In this document: positions 16,516 to 25,357 of the stretch, one piece after another
Layout of the letters: each line of letters begins with the position of its first letter
Position numbering within the stretch: the stretch's first letter is position 1
Assembly (NCBI RefSeq): GCF_918698085.1
Contig: NZ_CAKKLP010000006.1
Location: 1-64,000, forward strand
Length of the DNA: 64,000 bases
Direction: 5' to 3'
Source of the DNA: Chryseobacterium sp. Bi04
GTDB taxonomy: Bacteria > Bacteroidota > Bacteroidia > Flavobacteriales > Weeksellaceae
Translations under genes and position numbers: made by a program
Notes under the pieces: generated by a model
Databases searched by the model: none
Told to the model about the DNA's origin: nothing
Seen by the model: the letters and a program-made list of their open reading frames with translations, nothing else

Positions 16516-17802
16516 TTAGAATAATTCTTTTCTGATAATGTTCTGACTTCTTTCAGGACCTACAGAAACCAAATACACATTGATTCCTAAATACTTCTCG
16601 ATAAACTCGATGTATTTCTGAGCATTGTCCGGAAGTTCATCATAACTTCTTGCTTTTGTGATATCTTCTCCCCAACCTGGTAAATCCTGGTAGATAGGTT
16701 CGTAGTTGTATAACTTCTCTGTTGATGAAGTGAAATAATCGATGATTTTTCCGTCTTCAGTTTTATAATGGGTAACGATTTTAAGGTTTTCAATTCCTGT
16801 AAGAACGTCTAATTTCGTAATAACCAGGTTATTGATCCCGTTAATCATACAAGCATGCTTTAAAGAAACAAGGTCTAACCAACCTGTTCTTCTTGGTCTT
16901 CCTGTAGTTGCTCCGAATTCACCACCAATCTGTCTGATTTTCTCTCCTAATTCGTTATCCAGTTCAGAGGGGAAAGGTCCGTTTCCTACTCTTGTACAGT
17001 AAGCTTTCGCTACACCGATCAAGTTCTGAAGTGAAGTTGGCGGAACACCTGCTCCTGTACAAACGCCTCCTGTAGATGGAGAAGATGAAGTAACGTATGG
17101 ATATGTTCCAAAGTCGATATCAAGCATTAACGCCTGAGCTCCTTCAAACAATACATTTTTACCGTCTCTGATCGCTTCGTTCAATTCCAATTCCGTATCA
17201 ACGATTCTGTCTTGAAGCTGCTTTCCGATTTCCAAATATTCGTTGTAAATCTCTTCAACGTCTAAAGTTGGTTTATCGTAATATTTTTCAAAAAGAGAAT
17301 TTTTAACTTTTAAGTTCTTCTCAATTTTATCTCTTAAAATTTCAGGATTTAAAAGATCTACCATTCTGATTCCTACTCTTGCAATTTTATCTTCATAGCA
17401 AGGTCCGATTCCTTTTTTGGTAGTTCCAATCTGAGTTCCTCCGTGTTCCTCTTCACGGTAAGTATCCAAAAGGATGTGGTAAGGCATAATTACATGTGCT
17501 CTTCTGCTGATAAAGATATGATCTGATCTTAAGCCTTTGCTCTCAATCTGACCAACTTCTCTAATGAAAGACTTAGGGTTTACCACTACACCATTCGCAA
17601 TGATACATTTCCCTTTGCATTGAAGAACTCCTGAAGGAAGAAGGTGTAGAACGAATTTTTCATCACCCACATAAACCGTGTGACCAGCGTTGTCTCCACC
17701 CTGGAAACGTACTACATAATCTGATTTTGCTGATAAAACATCCGTGATTTTTCCTTTGCCTTCATCTCCGTACTGAAGACCTACAACTACATAAGTTGAC
17801 AT
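16516..17802 (-). CDS. purA: adenylosuccinate synthetase
   Basis: 428 aa, full length. The N-terminal GTP-binding loop is QYGDEGKGK, the catalytic His is in GGDNAGHTV, and other signatures are GTTKKGIGPCYEDK and TTGRPRRTGWLDL. It makes adenylosuccinate from IMP and aspartate with GTP, the first committed step to AMP. It is monocistronic with its own promoter and terminator. The fumarate-releasing downstream enzyme purB is not in the window. Confidence 0.98.
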   Translation of the reverse strand: MSTYVVVGLQYGDEGKGKITDVLSAKSDYVVRFQGGDNAGHTVYVGDEKFVLHLLPSGVLQCKGKCIIANGVVVNPKSFIREVGQIESKGLRSDHIFISRRAHVIMPYHILLDTYREEEHGGTQIGTTKKGIGPCYEDKIARVGIRMVDLLNPEILRDKIEKNLKVKNSLFEKYYDKPTLDVEEIYNEYLEIGKQLQDRIVDTELELNEAIRDGKNVLFEGAQALMLDIDFGTYPYVTSSSPSTGGVCTGAGVPPTSLQNLIGVAKAYCTRVGNGPFPSELDNELGEKIRQIGGEFGATTGRPRRTGWLDLVSLKHACMINGINNLVITKLDVLTGIENLKIVTHYKTEDGKIIDYFTSSTEKLYNYEPIYQDLPGWGEDITKARSYDELPDNAQKYIEFIEKYLGINVYLVSVGPERSQNIIRKELF

Positions 17803-17828
17803 ATTTTACTTTTGTTTTTAGATTCGTG

Positions 17829-17859
17829 CAAAATTACTTTTAAAAAATTGGGTGGGCAA
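17829..17859 (-). promoter_or_regulatory. promoter of purA
   Basis: The minus strand has TTG (17859-17857), 20 bases, then TAATTTTG (17836-17829), 27 nt upstream of the start codon. Confidence 0.6.
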
Positions 17860-17941
17860 ATTATGAATGAATTTTATTTTTAGGTGAAGTGAAAATCATG
17901 AGGTTGGAGCTAAAATTCGCTATCTACATTCAACTTATAAT

Positions 17942-17949
17942 TATATTTG
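17942..17949 (+). promoter_or_regulatory. -7-like element before the orphan HEPN-like gene
   Basis: TATATTTG fits TAnnTTTG and ends 17 nt before the ATG at 17967. This is one reason to prefer that start over the upstream one at 17889, which would lie before the promoter. No -33 TTG was found at the right distance. Confidence 0.4.
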
Positions 17950-17966
17950 ACATAAAGTTTCAATAT

Positions 17967-18623
17967 ATGCAAAACAGTTTTATAAAAGAATCCGATGAAT
18001 CAATAAACTATTTTTCAAATTTCCTTACTCACTTAAGATTTATGAAAAGTTTATATTCCGAAATATCTGTTTTTTTTACAACTAATACAGAAAAACAAAA
18101 CTTACATGATTTTTATATACTAAATGATATATCTTCATTAATTACAATCTGCCATTTAGATTTAGTTACTAATTCCAAAAATTTATATTTAGCAAAAAGT
18201 AACTGGGAAAAAATTTTTTTTGTGAAAAACACTTTTTTAGTTATATATGAAACAATTAACTCCTTTCATAAACATGGGAAGTTTTTAAATGAAAAATCAA
18301 AATTAAATGAATCCATTTCCAGTGTGTTTTCAAAAGTTAATACTGACTTGAAGGATTTTAAAAAAAAATATAAATACGATACACATATTAATAAAATTAG
18401 AAATACAATATCGGGTCATATCAACGATAATTTTGAAGAGTATTATGATGAAATAATAAATTTCGATGCTGAGAAAACAGCTTTAATGACTCTTGATTTC
18501 ATTAACATAATTGGTTCTATACAATACCTGTTAACTGAAATGATGCAGACAATTGAATTAGATAAGTCAAAAATAAGTAATGAAAAATTGAATAGACTAC
18601 AAGAGATATTAAACAGTCTTTAG
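17967..18623 (+). CDS. hypothetical all-helical protein with a HEPN-like RxxxxxH motif
   Basis: 218 aa from the ATG at 17967; an upstream ATG (17889) would add 26 residues but lies before the likely promoter. The protein is Lys/Asn/Ile-rich, appears wholly helical, and has no signal peptide. Near the C-terminus, KIRNTISGHINDNFEE carries Arg145-Asn-x-x-x-x-His151, the pattern of HEPN-domain ribonucleases and HEPN-like toxins. The gene is visibly more AT-rich than its neighbours and stands alone between purA and a hydrolase, which suggests acquisition. The HEPN call is inference from one motif; I do not recognise the family. Confidence 0.6.
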   Translation: MQNSFIKESDESINYFSNFLTHLRFMKSLYSEISVFFTTNTEKQNLHDFYILNDISSLITICHLDLVTNSKNLYLAKSNWEKIFFVKNTFLVIYETINSFHKHGKFLNEKSKLNESISSVFSKVNTDLKDFKKKYKYDTHINKIRNTISGHINDNFEEYYDEIINFDAEKTALMTLDFINIIGSIQYLLTEMMQTIELDKSKISNEKLNRLQEILNSL

Positions 18624-18681
18624 TGTAAGGTTAATCAACAAAAAATATATTCAACTATAATTTTTTTTAAAAGATATTAAA

Positions 18682-19608
18682 ATGAGTCCAAAATCAGCAT
18701 ATATTCCTTCCAAGATAAACAAGGAATCTAAGCTTTTCTACACCCTGTTTTCTCCGGAAACAACAAAAACTACTCTATTAATTGTTCATGGTATGCAGGA
18801 ACACAGCGGAAGATATGCTGAGATCGCAGAATACTTTGCGGCTCATGGAATTGCTGTATTGACCTATGACCATCTGGGACATGGAAAATCTGTAAAGGAG
18901 GAAAAAGAGATTGGATTTTTCCAGCTTGAGAAACCGGATGAAAGATTGGTAGCCGATGCAGAAATGATGGCGGATTATCTTGCAGAACAATATCCTGATG
19001 TTTCTCATTTTATTCTTGGTCATTCTATGGGTTCTTTTATTACCCGCTGTCTTCTTCAAAAAGCAAGTGATAGGTTTTCAGGTGCCATCATTACCGGAAC
19101 CGGCGGTCCTTTACCCGGAATCAATCTATTAAAAGGATACTTATTTTTAGCCAATGCCATAGCTCCACATCACCGTACTTTTTTGAATTCTACTTTTACC
19201 AGGGTCAACAATAAGCAGTTTACAAAGGATAAAGATTTTGGAGATACAAGCTGGCTCAGTGTTAATCTAAGAAACAGGCGTAATTTTGAACAGGATAAAC
19301 TTTGTGGGATTCCGTTTACAAACAATGCCTTCTATGCTTTATTCAGTATTTACAAAAAAGCTACCGCAAGAAACTGGGCTGATTCAATTTCCAAGACTTT
19401 TCCTTTTCTATTTGTAAGCGGGCAAGATGATCCTATTGGTGATTTTAGCAAAGGAGTGATGTATACTGTGGATCATTTAAAGACTGATGGTTTCCAGGAT
19501 GTAAGTGTGGAGATCTATTCCGGGATGCGCCACGAAATTCTGAATGAGGAAATCAGAGAGGAAGTTATGAATACTATATGTGACTGGATTTCAAAAAAAG
19601 GCGAATGA
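18682..19608 (+). CDS. alpha/beta hydrolase, monoacylglycerol lipase/lysophospholipase-like
   Basis: 308 aa, cytosolic. The lid-less serine-hydrolase fold starts with LLIVHGMQEHSGRYAEIAEYF and YDHLGHGKS; the nucleophile elbow is GHSMGS (Ser about 115), the acid is in FVSGQDDPIGD, and the His is in MRHEILNE near the C-terminus. These are the features of the Serine aminopeptidase S33/Hydrolase_4 group that contains PldB and monoglyceride lipase. The substrate is not determined. It is followed by a block of tandem repeats with no terminator-like T run. Confidence 0.9.
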   Translation: MSPKSAYIPSKINKESKLFYTLFSPETTKTTLLIVHGMQEHSGRYAEIAEYFAAHGIAVLTYDHLGHGKSVKEEKEIGFFQLEKPDERLVADAEMMADYLAEQYPDVSHFILGHSMGSFITRCLLQKASDRFSGAIITGTGGPLPGINLLKGYLFLANAIAPHHRTFLNSTFTRVNNKQFTKDKDFGDTSWLSVNLRNRRNFEQDKLCGIPFTNNAFYALFSIYKKATARNWADSISKTFPFLFVSGQDDPIGDFSKGVMYTVDHLKTDGFQDVSVEIYSGMRHEILNEEIREEVMNTICDWISKKGE

Positions 19609-20190
19609 ACGAACGAACGAATGGGCTAAAGCCCATTCCTATTGAATATTCTCTTTGACGTTAGATTAAAATCTCACCTATTTTCCCAATTGATACATCT
19701 AAATAATGCATAAACATCTGCGAAATCTGTGGGATCTGCGAGAAATTAAAAATATCATATCCTAAACAAACGAACGAACGGGCTCAGCCCGTTCTATTGA
19801 ATAATATTAGAATAAAATCTTACCTATTTCCCAATTGATAACATCTAAATAATGCATAAATATCTGCAAAACCTGTGAGATCTGCGAGAAATTTAAAATA
19901 TCATATCCTAAACAAACTAACGAACGGGCTGAGCCCATTCCTATTGAATATTCCTCTTTGACGTTAGATTAAAATCTTACCTATTTTCCCAATTGATACA
20001 TCTAAATAATGCATAAACATCTGCGAAATCTGTGAGATCTGCGAGAAATTTAAAATATCATATCCTAAACGAACGAACGGGCTTCAGCCGTTCTATTGAA
20101 TAATATTAGATTAAAATCTTACCTATTTTACCGGTTAAACATATTATATAATACGTACACATCTTCGAAATCTGTGGGAGAAATTAAAAC
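19609..20190. repeat. four tandem units of about 150 bp with palindromic heads
   Basis: Units begin near 19612, 19769, 19918 and 20069. Each starts with CGAACG-type repeats and a small palindrome around GGGCT...AGCCC (for example GAACGGGCT-C-AGCCCGTTC in unit 2, AATGGGCTAAAGCCCATT in unit 1), then CTATTGAATA, then AATCTTACCTATTTTCCC, CATCTAAATAATGCATAAA, and ATCTGCGAAATCTGTGAGAT. Unit 4 is degenerate after about 20130. No coding frame runs through it. A related single copy lies at 54335-54372, so this is a dispersed family of intergenic elements, not a local satellite. Confidence 0.85.
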
Positions 20191-20192
20191 AA

Positions 20193-21782
20193 TCAAATCA
20201 ATACCACTTCCCTATCCATTCCAATTTCCCTCAGGAAAACCTCATCGTGAGAAACCACCACCAAGGTTCCATGATAATCTTTAATGGTATTCGTTAAAAT
20301 TTCTACATTCTGCAGATCCAGATTATTGGTAGGTTCATCAAGAATAATCATATCCGGAGTCTTATTACTGACAGAAAGCCCGCATAATAAAACTCTCAGG
20401 CGTTCTCCTCCACTTAAGACGCCACATTTTTTATCCCAGGTTTCCTTTCCAAACAAAAATCTGGATAATAAAGTTTTCACCTCGGACTCCTGCAATGCCT
20501 GATCATTGAATTTCTGAACAAAATCATAAATACTCAAATCGTTTTCAATCAGAGAGTATTCCTGATCCACATATATCCTGTTGAAATCTGCTCTTATAAT
20601 TTTCCCTGCAGAAGGTTCTGTATTTCCAAGCAAGAGCTTTATCAGGGTTGTTTTTCCTGACCCGTTCTGACCTTTAAGAGAGACCCTTTCTCCGCTTCTG
20701 ATTTCAAGATTTAGATTTTCTTTCCACAGTTTTTCTCCTCCATAGCTGAAATTTACCTCTTCCAGTGTCATTAAAATCTTACCGGAATGCAGGCTGGAGT
20801 CATTGAAGTTTACTTTCATCTGATCAGAATTCTTTAATGATGAACGTAAATCTCTCAGATTCCCGGAAATACCACTGATTTTTTCAGCATGAATATTTTT
20901 CAGTTTTGATGTGTTTTTTTCGGCATTGTTCCTAAGAGTATTCATCATAATCCTGGCAACACCGGACTTTTCCTGCTTCTGTTTTCCTCTGGCATCAAGC
21001 TTTTGTTTCCGTTCCAGGGTTTCCCGTTCTTTCTCTTTGGCTTTTTTCAAAGCACGCTCTTGGGCATGAATATCATTATGTAAAGCCTCCTTTTCAACTT
21101 CTTTTTGCTGGGTATAAAAGTCATAGTTTCCACCATACGTGGCAATTCCCTGATTGCTTAACTCAAAAATGGTATCCACCAGATTCAGTAATGTTCTGTC
21201 ATGGCTTACAATAATTACTGTGGCGTTTGTTTTATCAATCAGATCATACAATAATTTCCTTCCCTCCAGATCCAAATGATTGGTAGGTTCGTCCAGTATA
21301 ATGATCTCCGGCTGATTGATCTGAATTCCGGCAAGGAAAACTTTGGTTTTTTGGCCTCCGCTTAAATTTTCAAGCTTTTGGTTTAATTCAAAATCCCCAA
21401 GTCCCCAGTACTGTAAAGCACTCCGACTTCGTTCTTCAAGATCCCAGTCGTCATTCAGGATCTCAAAATATTTTTCATCAACGTCTCCTTCCGTAATTTT
21501 CTGAAGGGCATATAGTTTTTGGTCTATCTTCAGACACTCTGCAATGCTAAGGTCATTCCCATTTCCAAACAGTTGCGGAACATAGAAAATATCTCCATGG
21601 ATATTTATATTTCCGTTTAGTGGCTGTAATTCATCAGCGATAAGCTTCAGCAGGGTAGATTTCCCCATACCATTACTTCCCACTAAAGCAGATTTTGTTT
21701 GAGTTGATATCGTTAGATTGATATGATTAAATAGCAGGTTGCCTCCCGGAAACCCAAAGGATATATTTTGTAGTAAAATCAT
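20193..21782 (-). CDS. ABC-F family ATP-binding protein
   Basis: 529 aa with two ABC domains and no membrane segments. Domain 1: Walker A GSNGMGKST (about 36-44), signature LSGGQKT, Walker B IIILDEPTNHLDLEG. A charged linker (KKAKEKERETLERKQKLDARGKQ) follows near residues 240-300. Domain 2: Walker A GQNGSGKTT, signature LSGGERLR, Walker B MIILDEPTNNLDLQ. ABC-F proteins act on the ribosome as translation factors or antibiotic protectors; which of these applies is not clear from sequence. It is the only minus-strand gene between 17.9 and 26 kb. Confidence 0.93.
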   Translation of the reverse strand: MILLQNISFGFPGGNLLFNHINLTISTQTKSALVGSNGMGKSTLLKLIADELQPLNGNINIHGDIFYVPQLFGNGNDLSIAECLKIDQKLYALQKITEGDVDEKYFEILNDDWDLEERSRSALQYWGLGDFELNQKLENLSGGQKTKVFLAGIQINQPEIIILDEPTNHLDLEGRKLLYDLIDKTNATVIIVSHDRTLLNLVDTIFELSNQGIATYGGNYDFYTQQKEVEKEALHNDIHAQERALKKAKEKERETLERKQKLDARGKQKQEKSGVARIMMNTLRNNAEKNTSKLKNIHAEKISGISGNLRDLRSSLKNSDQMKVNFNDSSLHSGKILMTLEEVNFSYGGEKLWKENLNLEIRSGERVSLKGQNGSGKTTLIKLLLGNTEPSAGKIIRADFNRIYVDQEYSLIENDLSIYDFVQKFNDQALQESEVKTLLSRFLFGKETWDKKCGVLSGGERLRVLLCGLSVSNKTPDMIILDEPTNNLDLQNVEILTNTIKDYHGTLVVVSHDEVFLREIGMDREVVLI

Positions 21783-21949
21783 GATTTCTTTCTTAAAACA
21801 ATTAGGTAAACAACAGCAACTCCTTGGTTACTGCCTGATCAAGTCTGAAAGAAATTATATCCTACATGTCTGTATATTGGGTTTTGAAAGGACAAATATA
21901 GTAATTTCTTACTATTTCTTTATTTACTGCCTAAAAAAGCGACTCCATT

Positions 21950-22120
21950 CTACCCAAAAATAAAATGCATTCTATACATGATAAACTGATAAGGATCATC
22001 TGCTGACTTATTATCTGCTTTTCTTCCATACATTAAACGGCCTATTTTTTTCACCTTGACAAAATTCATTTTCTTAATGCCAGGACTTGCTATATGCTTA
22101 AGAACTTTATCGGTTATCAT
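21950..22120 (-). CDS. small hypothetical ORF, possibly a gene remnant
   Basis: ATG at 22120 opens a 56-codon frame (starting MITDKVLKHIASPGIKKMNF, ending near MHFIFG before TAG). The product is basic, with no signal peptide or known domain. The composition looks protein-like, but there is no clear promoter and the length is within chance for this AT-rich spacer. It may be a decayed gene. Confidence 0.25.
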   Translation of the reverse strand: MITDKVLKHIASPGIKKMNFVKVKKIGRLMYGRKADNKSADDPYQFIMYRMHFIFG

Positions 22121-22216
22121 TTAAACACACTGCGTCCACCATATGAACTCTATAGCTTTCAAATCTTGAAAACTCTCAAACTCATAAAACAGGAAAGTAT
22201 TTTGATCAAAAATCCG

Positions 22217-22224
22217 TAACTTTG
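22217..22224 (+). promoter_or_regulatory. -7 element of the hpt promoter
   Basis: TAACTTTG matches TAnnTTTG and lies 19 nt before the hpt ATG. The nearest upstream TTG is only 12 bases away, so the -33 part is unclear. Confidence 0.55.
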
Positions 22225-22243
22225 CCAACTACTAAAAATTTTT

Positions 22244-22798
22244 ATGGAAAGCATTAAAGTTCACGACAAAACTTTCGTTCCTTATTTGAAGGACGCCGAG
22301 ATTCAGGAAATTGTAAAAGAGACAGCGTTAAGAATTTATGAAGATTACAAGGATGAAGTTCCTGTGTTCATTGGCGTTTTAAACGGAGTAATCATGTTCT
22401 TCTCAGATCTATTAAGGTATTACCCAGGTGAATGCGAAATTGCTTTCATTCAAATGAGTTCTTATGTGGGAACTGAGTCTACAGGGATTGTTTACCAAAA
22501 AATGGAACTGACTAAAGATGTAAGAGACCGTCACATTATTCTTGTTGAAGATATTGTGGATACAGGAAATACAGTGGAAAGTCTTTTCAAATACTTTAAA
22601 GAAACACAGCGCCCTAAATCTGTAAAACTGTCAAGTTTCTTACTGAAACCTGAGATTTATAAAAAAGATTTCAAATTGGATTATATTGGGAAGGAAATTC
22701 CAAATAAATTTGTTCTTGGTTATGGACTGGATTATGATGAACTGGGAAGAAACCTTCCTAATTTGTATCAGTTGGAAGACGGTCAAATCAACCATTAA
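22244..22798 (+). CDS. hpt: hypoxanthine phosphoribosyltransferase
   Basis: 184 aa. The PRPP-binding motif VEDIVDTGNT is at residues 101-110 and GVLNGVIMFFSDLL is the first substrate loop. It salvages hypoxanthine (and probably guanine) to IMP/GMP with PRPP. It starts a plus-strand run with adk and obg, a usual order in Flavobacteriia. Confidence 0.96.
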   Translation: MESIKVHDKTFVPYLKDAEIQEIVKETALRIYEDYKDEVPVFIGVLNGVIMFFSDLLRYYPGECEIAFIQMSSYVGTESTGIVYQKMELTKDVRDRHIILVEDIVDTGNTVESLFKYFKETQRPKSVKLSSFLLKPEIYKKDFKLDYIGKEIPNKFVLGYGLDYDELGRNLPNLYQLEDGQINH

Positions 22799-22936
22799 TG
22801 CCTATAGCTATCAGCTACTGGCTTTTAGCTTTAAATATTAAATCGAAATAAAAGTAAAATATTAACTAAATAAAGCCAAAAGCAAAAAGCAGGTAGCCAG
22901 AAGCAAAATGCCAATTGCCGGAAGCGAATCAAAATT
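22799..22936. repeat. low-complexity inverted-repeat spacer between hpt and adk
   Basis: The spacer is built from variants of the word AGCCAAAAGC and its complement (CTACTGGCTTTTAGCTT on the left, AAGCCAAAAGC, AGCAGGTAGCC and GCCAGAAGC on the right), so the transcript can fold into a long imperfect hairpin. It does not code. Confidence 0.6.
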
Positions 22937-23515
22937 ATGATAAACATTGTTCTGTTCGGCCCTCCAGGAAGTGGAAAAGGAACCCAAGCTCAAAATCTAA
23001 TCGAGAAATTCAATTTAAAGCAAGTTTCAACAGGTGATCTTTTCAGATACAATATGAAAAACGACACGGAGCTTGGAAAGCTGGCAAAGTCTTACATCGA
23101 TAAAGGAGAACTGGTTCCGGATCAGGTAACAACAGATATGCTGATTGATGAAATCAGAAAGCCTACCGATACCAGCGGTTTTATTTTTGATGGTTATCCA
23201 AGAACTACTGCTCAGACGGAAGCTTTGGAAAAAATAGTTAAGGAAGAGCTGAATGACAAGATTGATATCTGTCTTGCATTGGTGGTAGAAGATAAAATTT
23301 TGGTTGAAAGACTTCTGAAAAGAGGAGAAACCAGCGGTAGATCAGACGACAGTAATGTAGAGATCATTGAAAACAGAATTAAAGAATATTATTCTAAAAC
23401 GGCAGAAGTAGCCGAACTTTACAAGCAGCAGGGAAAATATGTGGAGGTAAATGGTGTAGGAGAAATTGATGAGATTTCACAAAAGCTTTTTGCTGAGGTA
23501 GAGAAAATTAAATAA
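22937..23515 (+). CDS. adk: adenylate kinase
   Basis: 192 aa, the short-lid form. The P-loop is GPPGSGKGT (residues 8-16), the NMP-binding signature FDGYPRTTAQTEAL, and the lid region is LKRGETSGRSDDS, lacking the zinc-type long lid. It equilibrates AMP, ADP and ATP. It lies between hpt and obg. Confidence 0.97.
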   Translation: MINIVLFGPPGSGKGTQAQNLIEKFNLKQVSTGDLFRYNMKNDTELGKLAKSYIDKGELVPDQVTTDMLIDEIRKPTDTSGFIFDGYPRTTAQTEALEKIVKEELNDKIDICLALVVEDKILVERLLKRGETSGRSDDSNVEIIENRIKEYYSKTAEVAELYKQQGKYVEVNGVGEIDEISQKLFAEVEKIK

Positions 23516-23593
23516 GGATTTAGAATTAGGGATTAGGATTTAGCATCGTTAAATATCTGTTCCCTAACCCCTAAGGCCTAAACCCTAAAAATT
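23516..23593. repeat. inverted-repeat spacer between adk and obg
   Basis: The left part repeats TTAGGGATTAGGATTTAG and the right part CCCTAACCCCTAAGGCCTAA, so the two halves are imperfect complements. It resembles telomere-type sequence but is an intergenic hairpin of the same kind as the spacers at 22799 and 55251. Confidence 0.55.
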
Positions 23594-24577
23594 ATGTCAA
23601 ACTTTGTAGATTACGTAAAGATTCATTGTAAAAGCGGACATGGAGGAGCAGGTTCTGCCCACCTTAGACGTGAAAAATATATCCCTAAAGGAGGTCCTGA
23701 TGGTGGTGACGGAGGTCGCGGCGGACATGTCATCATGAGAGGGAATGCACAGGAATGGACTTTACTTCCACTTCGATACACGCGTCATATAAAAGCAGAT
23801 CGTGGTGAAAATGGAGCAAAAAACCAGCTTACCGGAGCTGACGGTTCTGATATTTATATTGATGTTCCCATTGGAACTATCGCTAAAAATGAAGAAGGAG
23901 AAATCATCGGGGAAATTCTTGAGGACAAGCAGGAAATCATTTTGATGCTGGGTGGAAAAGGTGGAAAAGGAAACGAGCATTTCAAATCATCCACCAATCA
24001 AACTCCAAGATATGCTCAACCCGGAATGGATGGAGAGGAAGGCTATGTTGTTTTCGAGCTTAAAATTTTGGCAGATGTAGGTTTGGTTGGATTTCCAAAT
24101 GCCGGAAAATCTACCCTTTTAGCATCTGTTTCTGCAGCAAAGCCTAAAATTGCAAATTATGCTTTTACTACGTTAACTCCCAATTTAGGAATTGTAGACT
24201 ACAGAAATTACAAATCATTTGTAATGGCTGATATTCCAGGGATTATTGAAGGGGCAGCTGAAGGAAAAGGATTAGGACACAGATTTCTGAGACATATTGA
24301 AAGAAATTCAATTCTTTTATTTTTAATTCCTGCAGATTCTGAAGATCATTACCAGGAGTTTAAAATCCTGGAAAATGAGCTTGTAGAATATAATCCTGAA
24401 CTATTGGATAAAGATTTCATTATTTCTGTTTCTAAATCCGACCTTTTGGATGATGAGCTGAAAAAAGAAATTGCAGCAGAATTTCCTGAGAACAGACAGC
24501 CTTTATTTTTCTCCGGAGTTACTGGAGAAGGGTTGGTAGAGCTGAAAGATGCTATCTGGAAGAAATTACATGGATAA
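23594..24577 (+). CDS. obg: GTPase Obg/CgtA
   Basis: 327 aa. N-terminal glycine-rich OBG fold ([25 protein letters not shown]), then a TRAFAC GTPase domain with G1 GFPNAGKST (166-174), G3 DIPGIIEGA (from 213) and a variant G4 [10 protein letters not shown]. It associates with the 50S subunit and acts in ribosome assembly and stress response. It lacks the C-terminal OCT domain found in Firmicutes. It has its own terminator. Confidence 0.96.
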   Translation: MSNFVDYVKIHCKSGHGGAGSAHLRREKYIPKGGPDGGDGGRGGHVIMRGNAQEWTLLPLRYTRHIKADRGENGAKNQLTGADGSDIYIDVPIGTIAKNEEGEIIGEILEDKQEIILMLGGKGGKGNEHFKSSTNQTPRYAQPGMDGEEGYVVFELKILADVGLVGFPNAGKSTLLASVSAAKPKIANYAFTTLTPNLGIVDYRNYKSFVMADIPGIIEGAAEGKGLGHRFLRHIERNSILLFLIPADSEDHYQEFKILENELVEYNPELLDKDFIISVSKSDLLDDELKKEIAAEFPENRQPLFFSGVTGEGLVELKDAIWKKLHG

Positions 24578-24635
24578 ACGAAGATCTTAATTCATCAGTC
24601 TTACTTTTTACAGAGTAGATTACATCAAAATAAAT

Positions 24636-24665
24636 ACCCCGGAATTTTTTCGGGGTTTTGTTTTG
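24636..24665 (+). terminator. terminator after obg
   Basis: The hairpin ACCCCG (24636-24641) with CGGGGT (24651-24656), extended inward by A-T pairs, is followed by TTTGTTTT. Confidence 0.85.
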
Positions 24666-24769
24666 GCATTAAGTTTTCTTTCTGTTGTTTGATGTAAGAT
24701 TCCACTGGAGCCGGAAAAATAAATGCTTTTTGGAACAATTATTGAGAGAGAGTTTTTAAAATTTAAACT

Positions 24770-25258
24770 ATGAAATATATCCTTAGTTTTTGTGCCCTGA
24801 TATTCGTATTTTCATGCACTTCTCAAAAAGTAAATCCGAAGTATTCTAAAATTGAATATGAAGCCACTCCCTGTTTCGGCTTCTGCCCTGTTTTTAAAAT
24901 GACAATTAACCCGGACAGAACTGCTGTTTTTGAAGCTGAACATTTTAATTTCAGTGAAAAGCCTTCAAAGGATGAATTTTCTAATCCCAGGGAAGGAACT
25001 TTTACAGGAACCATCAAAGAGGAGGACTACAATACATTACTCAAGCTGCTGGATGGTTTAGAGGTGAAAAATCTAAAAGATAAGTATGGTGAAAAAAATA
25101 TTACAGATCTTTCCACTTCTTATTTAAGGATTAATTTTGCGGACGGAACTTCCAAAAATATACAGGACTATGGAAAACGGGGAAGTGAAAAACTGTCCAA
25201 AGTTTATCATTTCTTTGAAGATCTCAGAAAAAATCAAGACTGGACTAAAGTAAAGTAG
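24770..25258 (+). CDS. DUF6438-type lipoprotein
   Basis: 162 aa with lipobox VFSC (Cys16). The segment EYEATPCFGFCPVFKMTINPDRTA with its CFGFC pair is typical of the DUF6438 family, small envelope proteins of unknown function. It is monocistronic between two clear terminators. Confidence 0.8.
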   Translation: MKYILSFCALIFVFSCTSQKVNPKYSKIEYEATPCFGFCPVFKMTINPDRTAVFEAEHFNFSEKPSKDEFSNPREGTFTGTIKEEDYNTLLKLLDGLEVKNLKDKYGEKNITDLSTSYLRINFADGTSKNIQDYGKRGSEKLSKVYHFFEDLRKNQDWTKVK

Positions 25259-25292
25259 TTTCGGTTAACAATATTTAAATTATTTTTGCAGA

Positions 25293-25327
25293 AATAATTC
25301 CTTCATTTGGGAGGAATTATTTTTTTT
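25293..25327 (+). terminator. terminator after the DUF6438 gene
   Basis: A 10-bp stem AATAATTCCT (25293-25302) with AGGAATTATT (25312-25321) is followed by a T run. Confidence 0.85.
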
Positions 25328-25357
25328 ATAAAAACATTAATCATTTAATTCAAAAAA

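Larger units (their letters stand above)
21783..22243. other. intergenic region before hpt
   Basis: 460 bp between the divergent ABC-F and hpt genes. It contains the hpt promoter and one short frame (see 21950-22120); otherwise I see no recognisable element. Confidence 0.5.

Noticed and set aside
23516..23593. Telomere-like TTAGGG repeats
   Set aside because: Irregular words in both orientations within a 78-bp spacer between adk and obg; best read as an intergenic hairpin.
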